Source: an uncultured Collinsella sp.
GTDB lineage: Bacteria; Actinomycetota; Coriobacteriia; Coriobacteriales; Coriobacteriaceae
DNA length: 64,000 nt
Assembly: GCA_958421275.1 (NCBI GenBank)
Contig: CATZLI010000003.1
Span: 62,001 to 126,000 of the forward strand
Direction of reading: 5' to 3'
Shown: positions 8,411-17,768 of the stretch, one piece after another
Layout: the number at the start of each line of letters is the position of its first letter
How positions within the stretch are numbered: the stretch's first letter is position 1
Position numbers and translations under genes: made by a program
The notes under the pieces: generated by a model
The model's input: only the letters and a program-made list of their open reading frames with translations
The model's database searches: none
Told to the model about the DNA's origin: nothing

Positions 8411-8920
8411 CTAGTCGTGGGCATGGTTGGTGATGGGGCCGACGTGGACCAGCTTGGGGTCCTCGCCGCGCTCGAGCGCCAGATCGCGCAGGATGGCGTC
8501 CTCGCGGGCCTCCATGACCTCGGCCTCGTCGTCCTCGATATGGTCATACCCCAGCAGATGCAGCATGCCATGCACGAGCATCAGGCGGCACTCGTCGGCA
8601 GGGCCATTGCCAAAGCCGGGGGCCTGACGGGCAATGACCTGCGGAGCCAAGATGATATCGCCGAGCTCGAGCGTCTCATCGGCGGGAATATCCTCGTCAA
8701 AGGCCGAGTCGCATTCAAACGAGAGGACATCGGTAGTACGGTCGATACCACGCCACTCGTGGTTGAGTTCGTGCATCTCGTCCTCATCGACATATGAAAG
8801 GGAAATCTCAACTTCACGCTCAACGCCCTCGGCGGCAAGCACGACCTCGCAGATGTGCTCTACCTCCCGCGCGTCGAGCAGCGTATCGAGCTCGGCATCG
8901 TTGCTGATCAATACACTCAA
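8411..8920 (-). CDS. ybeY: Endoribonuclease YbeY (rRNA maturation)
   Basis: 169 residues. The metal-binding motif HGMLHLLGYDH is near residue 118, preceded by LGDIILAP, which identifies the UPF0054 family. YbeY is needed for 16S rRNA 3'-end processing and ribosome quality control. It starts with TTG (AAAGGAG upstream) overlapping the TGA of phoH, so translation is coupled. The C-terminus carries about 25 extra residues beyond the fold. Confidence 0.93.
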   Translation of the reverse strand: MSVLISNDAELDTLLDAREVEHICEVVLAAEGVEREVEISLSYVDEDEMHELNHEWRGIDRTTDVLSFECDSAFDEDIPADETLELGDIILAPQVIARQAPGFGNGPADECRLMLVHGMLHLLGYDHIEDDEAEVMEAREDAILRDLALERGEDPKLVHVGPITNHAHD

Positions 8921-9903
8921 CGGGACTCCTTTCGGTCGTGCACGCGTTTCTCGCGCGCATCATCATAAGCATCGTATGCCTCGACGATGCGTCCCACCAA
9001 GGCATGACGCACCACGTCGGCACGCTCGAGGTGAGAAAATGCGACATCGTCGACACGGCCCAAAATCTTCTCGGCATCCGCCAAGCCACCACGACGGCCC
9101 ACCAGGTCACGCTGGCTCAGGTCGCCGGTAATCACAAACTTGGAGTTAAAGCCCAGGCGCGTCAGAAACATCTTCATCTGCTCGGGCGTGGTATTTTGGG
9201 CCTCGTCGAGCACCACGAAGGCGTCGCTCAGCGTGCGGCCGCGCATGTAGGCAAGCGGGGCGATCTCGATCACGCCGCGCTCCATAAGCTCATCGGTGCG
9301 CTCGCGATCCATCATGTCAAAAAGTGCATCGTAGAGCGGACGCATGTAGGGATCGATCTTTTCCTCGAGGGTGCCGGGCAAAAAGCCCAGGTTCTCCCCC
9401 GCCTCGACAACCGGACGCGTCAAGATCAGACGGCCCACCTCGTGACGCTTGAGTGCGGCAACAGCGAGCGCCATGGCCAGATAGGTCTTACCGGTACCGG
9501 CAGGACCCAGGCCAAACGTGATGGTATGTGAGCGGATGGCATCCACATAGCGCTTTTGACCGAGCGTCTTGGGGCGAATGACGCGACCGCGATGCGAAAG
9601 CAGCACGTCATCGCGAAGCGACGTAGCCTCGTGCTCACCGTCGCGCAAGACGGCCAGGCAGCGAGAGACATCGTCGGCAGAAAGCGTGCGCCCGGCAGCC
9701 GCCTCGCGAAAAGCATGCTCGAAAAAACGCGCCACAAGCTCGACCTCATCCGGGTCACCGCTCACAGCGATGCTGTCGCCACGGGCGACCACGTGGGCGC
9801 GAACTAAGCTCTCCAGCGCACGAAGGACGCCGTCGCCGGCACCCAAAACGCGCGAGGGGTCAATACCCTCGGGAACGGTAAGTCTAATCTTCGAGGCTTC
9901 CAT
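8917..9903 (-). CDS. phoH: PhoH-like ATPase
   Basis: 328 residues from MEASKIRL. The Walker A motif GLGPAGTGKTYLA lies in the middle, followed by LTRPVVEAGENLGFLPG and Walker B VLDEAQNTTPEQMKMFLTR, typical of the PhoH/YbeZ family found next to ybeY. Its cellular role is likely RNA-related, inferred from family and neighbours. The first 20 nt overlap the end of mtaB, and its stop overlaps the ybeY start. Confidence 0.93.
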   Translation of the reverse strand: MEASKIRLTVPEGIDPSRVLGAGDGVLRALESLVRAHVVARGDSIAVSGDPDEVELVARFFEHAFREAAAGRTLSADDVSRCLAVLRDGEHEATSLRDDVLLSHRGRVIRPKTLGQKRYVDAIRSHTITFGLGPAGTGKTYLAMALAVAALKRHEVGRLILTRPVVEAGENLGFLPGTLEEKIDPYMRPLYDALFDMMDRERTDELMERGVIEIAPLAYMRGRTLSDAFVVLDEAQNTTPEQMKMFLTRLGFNSKFVITGDLSQRDLVGRRGGLADAEKILGRVDDVAFSHLERADVVRHALVGRIVEAYDAYDDAREKRVHDRKESR

Positions 9904-11176
9904 GAACCTCCCTGCGTGCATGGACCAAGCCGGAATCATCGACTCCGATGATAGCAACATCGAGCAGGCACGGGGCTGTGAGTCCACAGGTATCGTCAAG
10001 ACGGGCATGATGGAACGAGCCGAGCGTCAGGTTGTCACCATACTCGAGCACGGCACGCTCGACCGTGCCCACGCGACGACGAGCGTCGGCAATAGCGAGC
10101 TCCTGTGCGACGGCTCGCATACGACGGCTGCGCTCGGCCATAACCTCGGGCGGCACCTGGTCGGGCATATCGGCGGCAAGGGTGCCGGGACGCTTGCTGT
10201 AGCGGAACACGTGCATACGCGAGAAACCAACACGGCGACACAGAGCCAGCGACTCCTCGAACTCCTCGTCCGTCTCACCAGGAAAACCGACGATGACATC
10301 GCACGAAAGGGACGCCTGGGGCAAGTTGGCGCGAATCATACGCACCGTGTCCTCAAAGGCCTCCGCACTATAGGGACGGCCCATGCGATGCAGGGTCGCC
10401 GTGCAGCCGGACTGCACGGGCAGGTGCAAAAACGGGGCGATACGCTGCGGATAGCGCGCCATAACCTTAAGCAGGCGCTCGGAGATATCCATGGGCTCGA
10501 CCGAGGAAATGCGCACATGCGGAATAGACGTGCGCTCCATGATGGCCTCGAGCAGCTCATCGATTTCGACGTGCTCGTCGGTCGCGCTCTTGCCATCGTA
10601 GGCACCCAGGTTCACACCGGTCAGCACCACCTCGGGCACGCCGGCCTCCTGGGCCTCGCGAACTTGTTCGAGCACGGACTCGACGGGCACGGAGCGCTCG
10701 GGGCCGCGCGCCTTCCACACAATGCAATAGGTGCAGCGATGGTTGCAGCCGTCCTGAATCTTCACGCCCAGGCGAGAGCGACCGAGCGCATCGACCACCT
10801 CACCATCGCTGCAGGCGGGAACGCTATCGGACTCAACGCCCAGCACCTCGCAGACACGATCGGCGACATCGATCTTGGACGGCTCGGCGATCACGCGATC
10901 CGAAAGCTCCAGCAGCTCCTCGGGATGCAAATTGACCACGCATCCGGTCACGAGCACATAGGGCTCGTTTGGATGGGCCAGCGCATGACGGACGGCCTTA
11001 CGGGTCTTAGCCTCGGCCTCGCCCGTAACGGCACAGGTGTTAATGACGATCAAATCGGCATCCTGGGGCTCCACAATAGCAAAGCCCAGGCGCATAAGAT
11101 CGGCAGTGATACGGTCAGACTCAACCCGGTTGACACGGCAGCCGAGGTTGACGACGGAAATATGGGGTGCGAGCAC
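9884..11176 (-). CDS. mtaB: tRNA methylthiotransferase MtaB-type (radical SAM)
   Basis: 430 residues with the MTTase order: N-terminal UPF0004 domain (VNLGCRVNRVESD, NTCAVT, TGC), radical-SAM motif CNHRCTYC with IQDG before it, SPHL-like PFLHLPVQSG and GFPGETDEEF, then a TRAM-like C-terminus. This class converts t6A to ms2t6A at position 37 of tRNAs; assignment to MtaB rather than RimO or MiaB is from the ISVVNLGCRVNRVES start and the dnaJ-mtaB-phoH context. GTG start with AAGGAG upstream, 9 nt after dnaJ. Confidence 0.88.
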   Translation of the reverse strand: MLAPHISVVNLGCRVNRVESDRITADLMRLGFAIVEPQDADLIVINTCAVTGEAEAKTRKAVRHALAHPNEPYVLVTGCVVNLHPEELLELSDRVIAEPSKIDVADRVCEVLGVESDSVPACSDGEVVDALGRSRLGVKIQDGCNHRCTYCIVWKARGPERSVPVESVLEQVREAQEAGVPEVVLTGVNLGAYDGKSATDEHVEIDELLEAIMERTSIPHVRISSVEPMDISERLLKVMARYPQRIAPFLHLPVQSGCTATLHRMGRPYSAEAFEDTVRMIRANLPQASLSCDVIVGFPGETDEEFEESLALCRRVGFSRMHVFRYSKRPGTLAADMPDQVPPEVMAERSRRMRAVAQELAIADARRRVGTVERAVLEYGDNLTLGSFHHARLDDTCGLTAPCLLDVAIIGVDDSGLVHARREVHGSLED

Positions 11177-11185
11177 GCGGGCTCC

Positions 11186-12334
11186 TTAATCGAGGATATC
11201 GTCGAGGGCACTCTTGATACGGTCGGTCACCGACTTCTTACCGGAAGCGACGTCATCGCCCATCTCATCGGCAAAAGCACGGAGCAGCTCGCGTTGCTTA
11301 TTGGAAAGATTGGTGGGAACGACCACGCGCAGTTGCACGATCAGGCGACCACGCGAACCGCCACCGCCAATGCGCGGCATGCCGTAATTATTGACGCTCA
11401 CGGTGTCGCCGTACTGTGTACCAGCAGGGACCGTCACCTTGACGACCTCATCGGGCATAATGCCCTCGACCTCGATCTCGCAGCCGAGCGCTGCCTGCGC
11501 AATCGAAATATCGCTCACGAGGTACAGGTCGTCACCGTTGCGCTTAAAACGCTCGTGGTCGGCGACGCGCACGTTGACGATCAGGTCGCCCGAGGGCTCG
11601 CCGCGAAGGCCAGCCTCGCCAAAGCCGCTCACGCGCAGCTGGCGACCGGTCGAAACGCCGGCGGGGATATCGATGTCGATCTTTTCATGCGAAGGCGTGC
11701 GGCCCTGACCGTCGCAGGTCTCGCAGGGATGATCGATGACCGTGCCCTCGCCGTGGCAGTCGGGACAAGGCGAAGAGGACTGAACCTGGCCCAGGAACGA
11801 ACGCTGGACCGTCGTGACATAGCCCGTGCCGTGGCAGCGGCTGCACTGCTTTTCCTGCGCGCCCTCGGCCCTACCGGTGCCATTGCAATCCTCACAGGGA
11901 GCAAGGCGGTCATAGCTGATCGTCTTTTTGCACCCGAGTGCCGCCTCCTCGAGCGTCACCGAAAGGGAGATGGCCATGTCGCGGCCGCGACGACGCTCAC
12001 GGCGATTTCGGGCGCCACCGCCGGCACCGCCGCCAAAGAACGACGAGAAGAGGTCGTCCATGCCCATGCCGCCAAAGATATCGTTAATGTCGACGTAGCC
12101 CGAACCACCAGGGCCGTCGGCAGTGCCGTAACGGTCGTAGTTAGCACGCTTCTGCTCATCGGAAAGAACGGAATATGCCTCGTTGAGCTCCTTGAACTTG
12201 GCCTCGGCCTCAGGGTCGTCCGAAACATCCGGATGTACGGTACGGGCCTTCTTTAAAAACGCACGCTTAATCGTCCGCGCGTCGGCATCCCTGTCGACGC
12301 CAAGCACCTCGTAGTAATCCCTATTTTCCGACAC
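11186..12334 (-). CDS. dnaJ: Chaperone DnaJ
   Basis: 382 residues starting at a GTG (AAGGA seven nt upstream). It has a J domain with HPDVSDD, a Gly-rich region, and a complete set of four CxxCxGxG zinc motifs (CEDCNGTG, CSRCHGTG, CPDCHGEG, CETCDGQG). Two C-terminal substrate-binding domains follow, with the tail FADEMGDDVASGKKSV. It is the canonical type-I co-chaperone for DnaK. A second DnaJ-like gene lies immediately upstream. Confidence 0.93.
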   Translation of the reverse strand: MSENRDYYEVLGVDRDADARTIKRAFLKKARTVHPDVSDDPEAEAKFKELNEAYSVLSDEQKRANYDRYGTADGPGGSGYVDINDIFGGMGMDDLFSSFFGGGAGGGARNRRERRRGRDMAISLSVTLEEAALGCKKTISYDRLAPCEDCNGTGRAEGAQEKQCSRCHGTGYVTTVQRSFLGQVQSSSPCPDCHGEGTVIDHPCETCDGQGRTPSHEKIDIDIPAGVSTGRQLRVSGFGEAGLRGEPSGDLIVNVRVADHERFKRNGDDLYLVSDISIAQAALGCEIEVEGIMPDEVVKVTVPAGTQYGDTVSVNNYGMPRIGGGGSRGRLIVQLRVVVPTNLSNKQRELLRAFADEMGDDVASGKKSVTDRIKSALDDILD

Positions 12335-12415
12335 GACCGAATCCTTCCGACTTTCATTATTGTCACAGTGCGTCCTATACCCAAGCTGGGGCGGCCGCAA
12401 ACAGAGGGTTTGATG

Positions 12416-13519
12416 TTATTGCATTTGGTACGGCGAAAGCATGGCCCGTTGCGAGCAGCTCGCAAACCAAACCGACACGAGCGCGAACATGAAGCCGTTG
12501 GCAAAACCGTTGGCAAACTGCATCGCACCGCGCTTCCACCACAGCAGACTGCGATGAAGCACGCCGTCCGAAAGCACCATGAACAGGCCCATGGTAAACG
12601 GAATAAAGCACATCACGGCAAAGGCCGAGAACACGCCCGAGATGGCCGAGAGTACCAAAAACGGCGCCACGATGCCCATCAGGTAAAAACCGGTACGAGC
12701 TTTGCCTTCCAAGCGCTCGGCTTCAACATGGGCGCGACCGACCAGGTCGCCGCCCGCGGCACCGTTGGTGCCAGCATGACCCATGCCGCTAATACGGACC
12801 TCGTCGCCATCATGCGTGCCGGCAGGAAACTCAATCGTCTGCTCGGAGGTTACGCGAGTACGACCGCTGCCACCGCAATCAGGGCAGGGGTCGGCCACGA
12901 CTTTACCGGAACCGCCGCACTCGGGGCAGACCGACTGGAACGTGCCCGCACCAAACAGGAAGGACAGGTCGACGTCGATGTGGCCGCGGCCACCGCAGCT
13001 CGGGCAGGTATGGGCATGCTCGGAGGAGACAGAACCCGAACCGCCGCAGTTGCTACAGGTATCGAAGCGCGTGTAGCGGACGGTCTTGCGGGCACCGCCC
13101 TTGGCCTCCTTGGCGTCGAGTTTGATATCGACGACCACATTGGCGCCGTTCTCGGGATTGTAGGCAGCCTGCCCGCGACGCTGCTGGCCCCAGGCGCCAC
13201 CAAAGGGAAAGCCGCCCTCAAAAGGATTGCCATAGCCTGCGCTGCCGGCGTAGCCGCCACCATAAGGCGAAGCCGTAGGAGCACCGGCAAAGGGATTGCC
13301 AGAACGCATGGCGTCGTAGCGCGCACGTTTTTGCTCATCCGAAAGCACGGCGTAGGCCTCGGAAACCTCTTTAAACTTTTCCTCGGCATCCGGCTCTTTG
13401 TTGACGTCCGGATGGAGCTTGCGGGCCTTTTGCTGGAAGGCCTTCTGTATATCACGCGAGGTAGCGTCCTTGGAGACACCCAGAATCTCGTAATAATCTT
13501 TTTCGTTCATCGTCGCCAT
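12416..13519 (-). CDS. Membrane-anchored DnaJ-like protein
   Basis: 367 residues from an ATG with AGGAGGTT upstream. Residues 8-70 are a J domain with HPD at 36-38; 72-120 are Gly/Pro-rich. Four zinc motifs follow (CSNC 155, CPSC 172, CPEC 198, CPDC 212). The first substrate-binding domain runs into DGDEVRISGMGHAG. At about residue 265, where the second domain and dimer region should start, the protein turns into hydrophobic segments (about 277-317, then 339-355). So the expected C-terminal domain is replaced by a membrane part. It lies 81 nt upstream of dnaJ. A tethered co-chaperone recruiting DnaK to the membrane is the likeliest reading; this is inference. Confidence 0.85.
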   Translation of the reverse strand: MATMNEKDYYEILGVSKDATSRDIQKAFQQKARKLHPDVNKEPDAEEKFKEVSEAYAVLSDEQKRARYDAMRSGNPFAGAPTASPYGGGYAGSAGYGNPFEGGFPFGGAWGQQRRGQAAYNPENGANVVVDIKLDAKEAKGGARKTVRYTRFDTCSNCGGSGSVSSEHAHTCPSCGGRGHIDVDLSFLFGAGTFQSVCPECGGSGKVVADPCPDCGGSGRTRVTSEQTIEFPAGTHDGDEVRISGMGHAGTNGAAGGDLVGRAHVEAERLEGKARTGFYLMGIVAPFLVLSAISGVFSAFAVMCFIPFTMGLFMVLSDGVLHRSLLWWKRGAMQFANGFANGFMFALVSVWFASCSQRAMLSPYQMQ

Positions 13520-13577
13520 GCGCGGCAACCTCCTGCTCACAGCAGCGTATATATTCCGGTAATTCTACCCGAGCGTC

Positions 13578-14810
13578 CTAAGCTAGATCCCAAAACAGCT
13601 CGAACAGCATATTTCCATCGAGCCAGCCCAGGTGTGTCGGTGCTAAACGAGCTCGAACATGGCCCGCGACGACATCTGCCGAGGTAAAGGGTCCCTCATG
13701 GACCCCGAGCGTTTCGGGCACCCAAGTGGCAAGACCCAATTCGAGCGCGCGATCGCAAGCGGCTGTCAGCCCATCGGCCGGGATGACACGAGCCACGCGA
13801 ACCAACAGGTCGGACGCGACACCGCGCGTCATACGACAAGCAAGCATCAGGTCTTCGGCCGCAGCCTCGCGCTGCGAGAGATATTCGGCCTCGAACACCG
13901 TCGCGTCATCGTCACGTTGCACCAGACGCACGCGGTACGCATCACCTCGAGAAGACGCGCCGGGGAACAAACCTGCAAGACGGTCGAAATCCTCGGCATC
14001 GAGCATGCCCGCGGCAGAACGCCCCAGGCCCAGGTAGCCCCGTCCGGTCCAGTAGGCAATGTTATGGGCGCACTCATGGCCGTCGAGCGCGTAGCTCGCC
14101 ACCTCATACGGGTGATAGCCGGCGGCACCCAGGAGCTCGCGTGCCACGTCCATGCATGCGGCCTGAAAATCCTCATCAGGCTCGAGCGACTCGTCACGGC
14201 ACGCCATGCGATAAAGGGGCGTCCCCTCCTCGAGCGTGAGCGGGTAGACCGACACATGATGCGGAGCCGCCGCCAGCACGCCATCGAGCGTGCGCTGCCA
14301 GCTTACGGCGGTCTGCCCGGGAAGGCCACACATCAGGTCACACGACACATCGAGCCCAGCGTCCTTAACCGTCGTGATGGCAGCGAGCGCCCGATCGGCA
14401 TCGTGAATGCGGCCGATGGCGGTAAGTTCGGCGTTATCGAGCGTTTGCACGCCCAGAGAGATGCGTGTGACACCAACCTTGGCAAGCGCAGCGGCAAGCT
14501 CGGCGGTCAGCGATTCGGGATTGGCCTCGCAGGTAAACTCAACGGGGGCACACGACGCACGAATACGCCGCGCCAGCTCCACCAAGCGCTCCCCCGCCAG
14601 CGACGGCGTACCGCCGCCAACATAGACGGTGCGGATCTGGTCAAAGGCCCCAGCTTTGCCAAAAGCATCGAGGCGCGCGAACAACTGCTCAAAATAGGCA
14701 TCGAGCGCAGCGCTCAGATCGCACGGAGCAAAACTGCGCGAGTCAAAGTCGCAGTACCGGCACTTTTGGGCGCAAAACGGCACGTGCACGTACAGCGCGG
14801 TAACGGCCAC
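13578..14810 (-). CDS. hemW: HemW-like radical SAM protein (heme chaperone family)
   Basis: 410 residues. The N-terminal motif YVHVPFCAQKCRYCDF carries the CxxxCxxC cluster; VYVGGGTPS, EANPES, GVQT and DLMCGLPGQT follow in the HemN/HemW order, with a C-terminal HemW-type domain. Proteins of this type were often called oxygen-independent coproporphyrinogen oxidase. The short family with CRYC, lacking HemN-specific residues, fits HemW, which transfers heme. Whether this organism makes heme cannot be judged here. It starts 2 nt after the dusB stop. Confidence 0.85.
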   Translation of the reverse strand: MAVTALYVHVPFCAQKCRYCDFDSRSFAPCDLSAALDAYFEQLFARLDAFGKAGAFDQIRTVYVGGGTPSLAGERLVELARRIRASCAPVEFTCEANPESLTAELAAALAKVGVTRISLGVQTLDNAELTAIGRIHDADRALAAITTVKDAGLDVSCDLMCGLPGQTAVSWQRTLDGVLAAAPHHVSVYPLTLEEGTPLYRMACRDESLEPDEDFQAACMDVARELLGAAGYHPYEVASYALDGHECAHNIAYWTGRGYLGLGRSAAGMLDAEDFDRLAGLFPGASSRGDAYRVRLVQRDDDATVFEAEYLSQREAAAEDLMLACRMTRGVASDLLVRVARVIPADGLTAACDRALELGLATWVPETLGVHEGPFTSADVVAGHVRARLAPTHLGWLDGNMLFELFWDLA

Positions 14811-14812
14811 TA

Positions 14813-15856
14813 TTAGGCCTCCAGCGGATGAGCAGGCACCGACTTGCCAGCGGCAAGGGCGGCCTCGCAGGCCACCACATCACGCTCGATCTCATCGACC
14901 AGCGCCATAAACTCCTCGTAAGTGGAACAGCGCACCACATGGGCACGCCAAGCGGCGGCATGGGGCATGCCTTTTAAGTACCAGCTTGCGTACGTGCGGG
15001 CACGCGACATGAGCGGTAAGAGTTCATGCGTCAGCGTAAGGTGCTCACGCAGGGCGTCCAGGCGCTCGACGGAGCTGCGTGCCGGCACCGGTATGCCATC
15101 GAGTGCAAGGGCGCGAGCATCGCCGAACACCCAGGGGTTGCCATAGATACCGCGCGCGATAAACACCGCGCTGGCACCCGAGCTGCGCAGATGCTCCGCG
15201 GCATCCTCGGCCGAGAACACATCGCCCGAACCAATCGCGGGAATCTCGACGGCATCTGCGACCTCATCGACGACCGACCAATCCGCCTGGCCCGTGTAGA
15301 GTTGCGTAGCGCAACGACCATGCACGGCGACTGCGGCAGCCCCTGCGCCCTCAAGCATCTGGGCAAATGTCGCGGCATTGCGGTCCTCGGCATAAAAGCC
15401 CTTGCGAATCTTGACGGTCACGGGCACGTGCGCCGCGCCCACCGTGGCCTCGACGATCTTCTCCGCAAGGTCGGGCGTGCGCATGAGCGCCGAGCCCTCG
15501 CCCTTGGTAACGACCTTGCGGGCGGGGCATGCCATATTGATATCGATGAGCGACAGGCGATCGCCAACGCGCTCCTCGACGGCGGCGACGGCGCTCGCAA
15601 ACTGATCAGGCTTGGAGCCAAAGAGTTGCACGCAAATCTGCTGCTCTTCGTCAGCCGGTAGCACCAGGCGCCAGGTCTTGTTGCTGGCATAGGCAAGGCC
15701 CGCCACGCTCACCATCTCGCTGTAGGCAAGGTTGGCACCGCGGCGGCGACACATGATGCGGTAGGCAGGGTCGGTCACGCCCGCCATGGGAGCCATAAGG
15801 AACGGCTGCTCGACATAGGCGCCCAGCAGCCGCTTGCTGTATTCAGAAAGCGCCAT
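14813..15856 (-). CDS. dusB: tRNA-dihydrouridine synthase
   Basis: 347 residues. A flavin TIM-barrel begins APMAGVTDPAYRIMCRRRGA. The catalytic loop NMACPARKVVTKGEGSALM contains the Cys, and GSGDVFSAEDA with ARGIYGNPWVF follows. The family reduces uridine to dihydrouridine in tRNA. The DusB label is from overall similarity and length. It follows lepA by 4 nt and precedes hemW. Confidence 0.9.
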   Translation of the reverse strand: MALSEYSKRLLGAYVEQPFLMAPMAGVTDPAYRIMCRRRGANLAYSEMVSVAGLAYASNKTWRLVLPADEEQQICVQLFGSKPDQFASAVAAVEERVGDRLSLIDINMACPARKVVTKGEGSALMRTPDLAEKIVEATVGAAHVPVTVKIRKGFYAEDRNAATFAQMLEGAGAAAVAVHGRCATQLYTGQADWSVVDEVADAVEIPAIGSGDVFSAEDAAEHLRSSGASAVFIARGIYGNPWVFGDARALALDGIPVPARSSVERLDALREHLTLTHELLPLMSRARTYASWYLKGMPHAAAWRAHVVRCSTYEEFMALVDEIERDVVACEAALAAGKSVPAHPLEA

Positions 15857-15860
15857 AGGC

Positions 15861-17672
15861 CTACTCGTCCACCTTGAGAATCGCCATAAAGGCCTCCTGC
15901 GGGACCTCGACCGAGCCGATGGCTTTCATGCGCTTCTTGCCCTCTTTCTGCTTTTCGAGCAGTTTGCGCTTACGCGAAATATCGCCGCCGTAGCACTTGG
16001 CAAGCACGTCCTTGCGACGCGCCTTGACGGTGGAGCGGGCAATGATCTTGTTGCCGATAGCACCCTGGATGGGCACCTCAAACAGCTGACGCGGGATGAT
16101 CTCCTTGAGCTTGTCGCACAGACCGCGGGCCAGGCCATAGGCCTTGTCCTTGTGCACGATAAACGACAGCGCGTCCACCTCATCGCCCGAAAGCAAGATA
16201 TCGAGCTTCACAAGCTCGGAGGGACGGTACTCGTTGAACTCGTAGTCGAGCGAGGCATAGCCCTTGGTACGACTCTTGAGCTGGTCAAAGAAGTCCAGGA
16301 TGAGCTCGGCGAGCGGCATGTCAAAGCGCATCTCGACCGATTTGCTCGTGAGATGGATCATGTCAGTCGTGACGCCACGGTGCTCGATGGCGAGCTGCAT
16401 GACGGCGCCCGTGTACTCAGGCGGACAGATGATCTTTGCCTTGAGGTACGGCTCCTCAATGCGCTCGATACGCGTGGCCTCGGGAAGGTCCTGCGGGCTG
16501 CGGACATCGATCATCTCGCCGTCGGTCTTGTAGACGTGATAGTCGACCGAGGGACTCGTGGCAATGAGGTCCAAGTTGAACTCGCGCTCCAGGCGTTCCT
16601 TAACGACTTCCATGTGCAGCAGGCCCAGGAAGCCCACGCGGAAGCCAAAGCCAAGCGCCACCGAGGTCTCGGGCTCCCACACCAACGACGGGTCGTTGAC
16701 GTGCAGCTTATCAAGCGCGTCACGCAGGTTCTCGTAGTCCTTGTTATCGATCGGGAACAGGCCCGTATAGACCATAGGCTTGGCCTCGCGGTAGCCGGGA
16801 AGCGGCTCGGGGCAGGGATTCGACGCCCACGTGAGGGTATCGCCCACGCGCACGGCCTCGGGGTCCTTCAGGCCCGTGACCACGTAGCCCACCTCGCCGA
16901 CCGTCAGCGCATCGACCGGAGTCTCGGCGGGACGCTTGACGCCCACGCCATCGACCAAAAAGTCGCCCTTTGCCTGCATCATGCGCAGGGTATCGCCCTT
17001 TTTGATGGAACCGTCAAAGATGCGCACCGTGGCGACGACACCACGATACTCGTCGAAGTACGAATCCAGGATGAGTGCCTTGAGCGGCGCGTTCGCATCG
17101 CCCTTGGGCGGAGAGATCAAAAAGACAATGGACTCCAGCAGATCGTGGATGCCCTCGCCGGTCTTGCCCGAGACACACACGGCATCATCGGCAGGAATCG
17201 CCAAGTCATCCTCGATCTCGGTCTTGACCTCATCGGGATGGGCCGAGGGCAGGTCGATCTTGTTGATGGCCGGCACAATGTCCAGATTGGCGTTCATGGC
17301 GAGCGTCGCATTGGAGACGGTCTGCGCCTCGACACCCTGGGTGGCATCGACGACGAGCACCGCGCCCTCGCAGGCGGCCAGCGAACGCGAGACCTCATAG
17401 GTAAAGTCCACGTGGCCCGGCGTATCGATGAGGTTGAACTGATACGTCTCGCCGTCGTCGGCGTCATAGGACACGCGGACGGCGTTGGACTTGATCGTGA
17501 TGCCGCGTTCGCGCTCGATATCCATAGTGTCGAGCAGCTGCGACTCCATGTCGCGCTCGTCAACGGTATGGGTGAGCTCGAGGATACGGTCACTGATCGT
17601 GGACTTGCCATGGTCGATGTGCGCAACAATTGAGAAGTTGCGGATGTGGGAAATGTCAATTGAAGTATTCAT
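15861..17672 (-). CDS. lepA: Elongation factor 4 (LepA)
   Basis: 603 residues from MNTSIDISHIRNFSIVAHID. Ribosome-binding GTPase: G1 AHIDHGKST, G3 DTPGHVDF, G4 NKID, and C-terminal GGDISRKRKLLEKQKEGKKR, which is specific for LepA. It back-translocates or remodels stalled ribosomes. The ATG has no Shine-Dalgarno sequence, and a -10-like TAAGAT ends 7 nt before it, so the transcript is probably leaderless. A longer in-frame extension would run through the rpsT terminator and is rejected. Confidence 0.97.
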   Translation of the reverse strand: MNTSIDISHIRNFSIVAHIDHGKSTISDRILELTHTVDERDMESQLLDTMDIERERGITIKSNAVRVSYDADDGETYQFNLIDTPGHVDFTYEVSRSLAACEGAVLVVDATQGVEAQTVSNATLAMNANLDIVPAINKIDLPSAHPDEVKTEIEDDLAIPADDAVCVSGKTGEGIHDLLESIVFLISPPKGDANAPLKALILDSYFDEYRGVVATVRIFDGSIKKGDTLRMMQAKGDFLVDGVGVKRPAETPVDALTVGEVGYVVTGLKDPEAVRVGDTLTWASNPCPEPLPGYREAKPMVYTGLFPIDNKDYENLRDALDKLHVNDPSLVWEPETSVALGFGFRVGFLGLLHMEVVKERLEREFNLDLIATSPSVDYHVYKTDGEMIDVRSPQDLPEATRIERIEEPYLKAKIICPPEYTGAVMQLAIEHRGVTTDMIHLTSKSVEMRFDMPLAELILDFFDQLKSRTKGYASLDYEFNEYRPSELVKLDILLSGDEVDALSFIVHKDKAYGLARGLCDKLKEIIPRQLFEVPIQGAIGNKIIARSTVKARRKDVLAKCYGGDISRKRKLLEKQKEGKKRMKAIGSVEVPQEAFMAILKVDE

Positions 17673-17679
17673 GCGGACT

Positions 17680-17685
17680 ATCTTA
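17680..17685 (-). promoter_or_regulatory. Putative -10 of leaderless lepA promoter
   Basis: TAAGAT on the minus strand, 7 nt before the lepA ATG and just after the rpsT terminator. No good -35 was found, so the call rests on spacing and the absence of a ribosome site. Confidence 0.45.
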
Positions 17686-17700
17686 CCCGAGCGATACAAA

Positions 17701-17734
17701 AAATGGAGCCTGTTCCATAAAACAGGCTCCATTT
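17701..17734 (-). terminator. Terminator of rpsT
   Basis: 14-bp stem AAATGGAGCCTGTT with AACAGGCTCCATTT, loop CCATAA, followed by TTTTTTG on the minus strand. It lies about 35 nt after the rpsT stop and insulates lepA. Confidence 0.9.
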
Positions 17735-17768
17735 ATGCGCGTAATCTGTGTGGTGTGAAATTTACAAC

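Noticed and set aside
9569..12256. 895-codon plus-strand open frame
   Set aside because: It covers phoH, mtaB and dnaJ, all well supported on the other strand, and its translation is low-complexity.
12416..12720. Membrane tail of the second DnaJ as a separate gene
   Set aside because: It is in one continuous frame with the zinc-finger part, with no start or ribosome site between.
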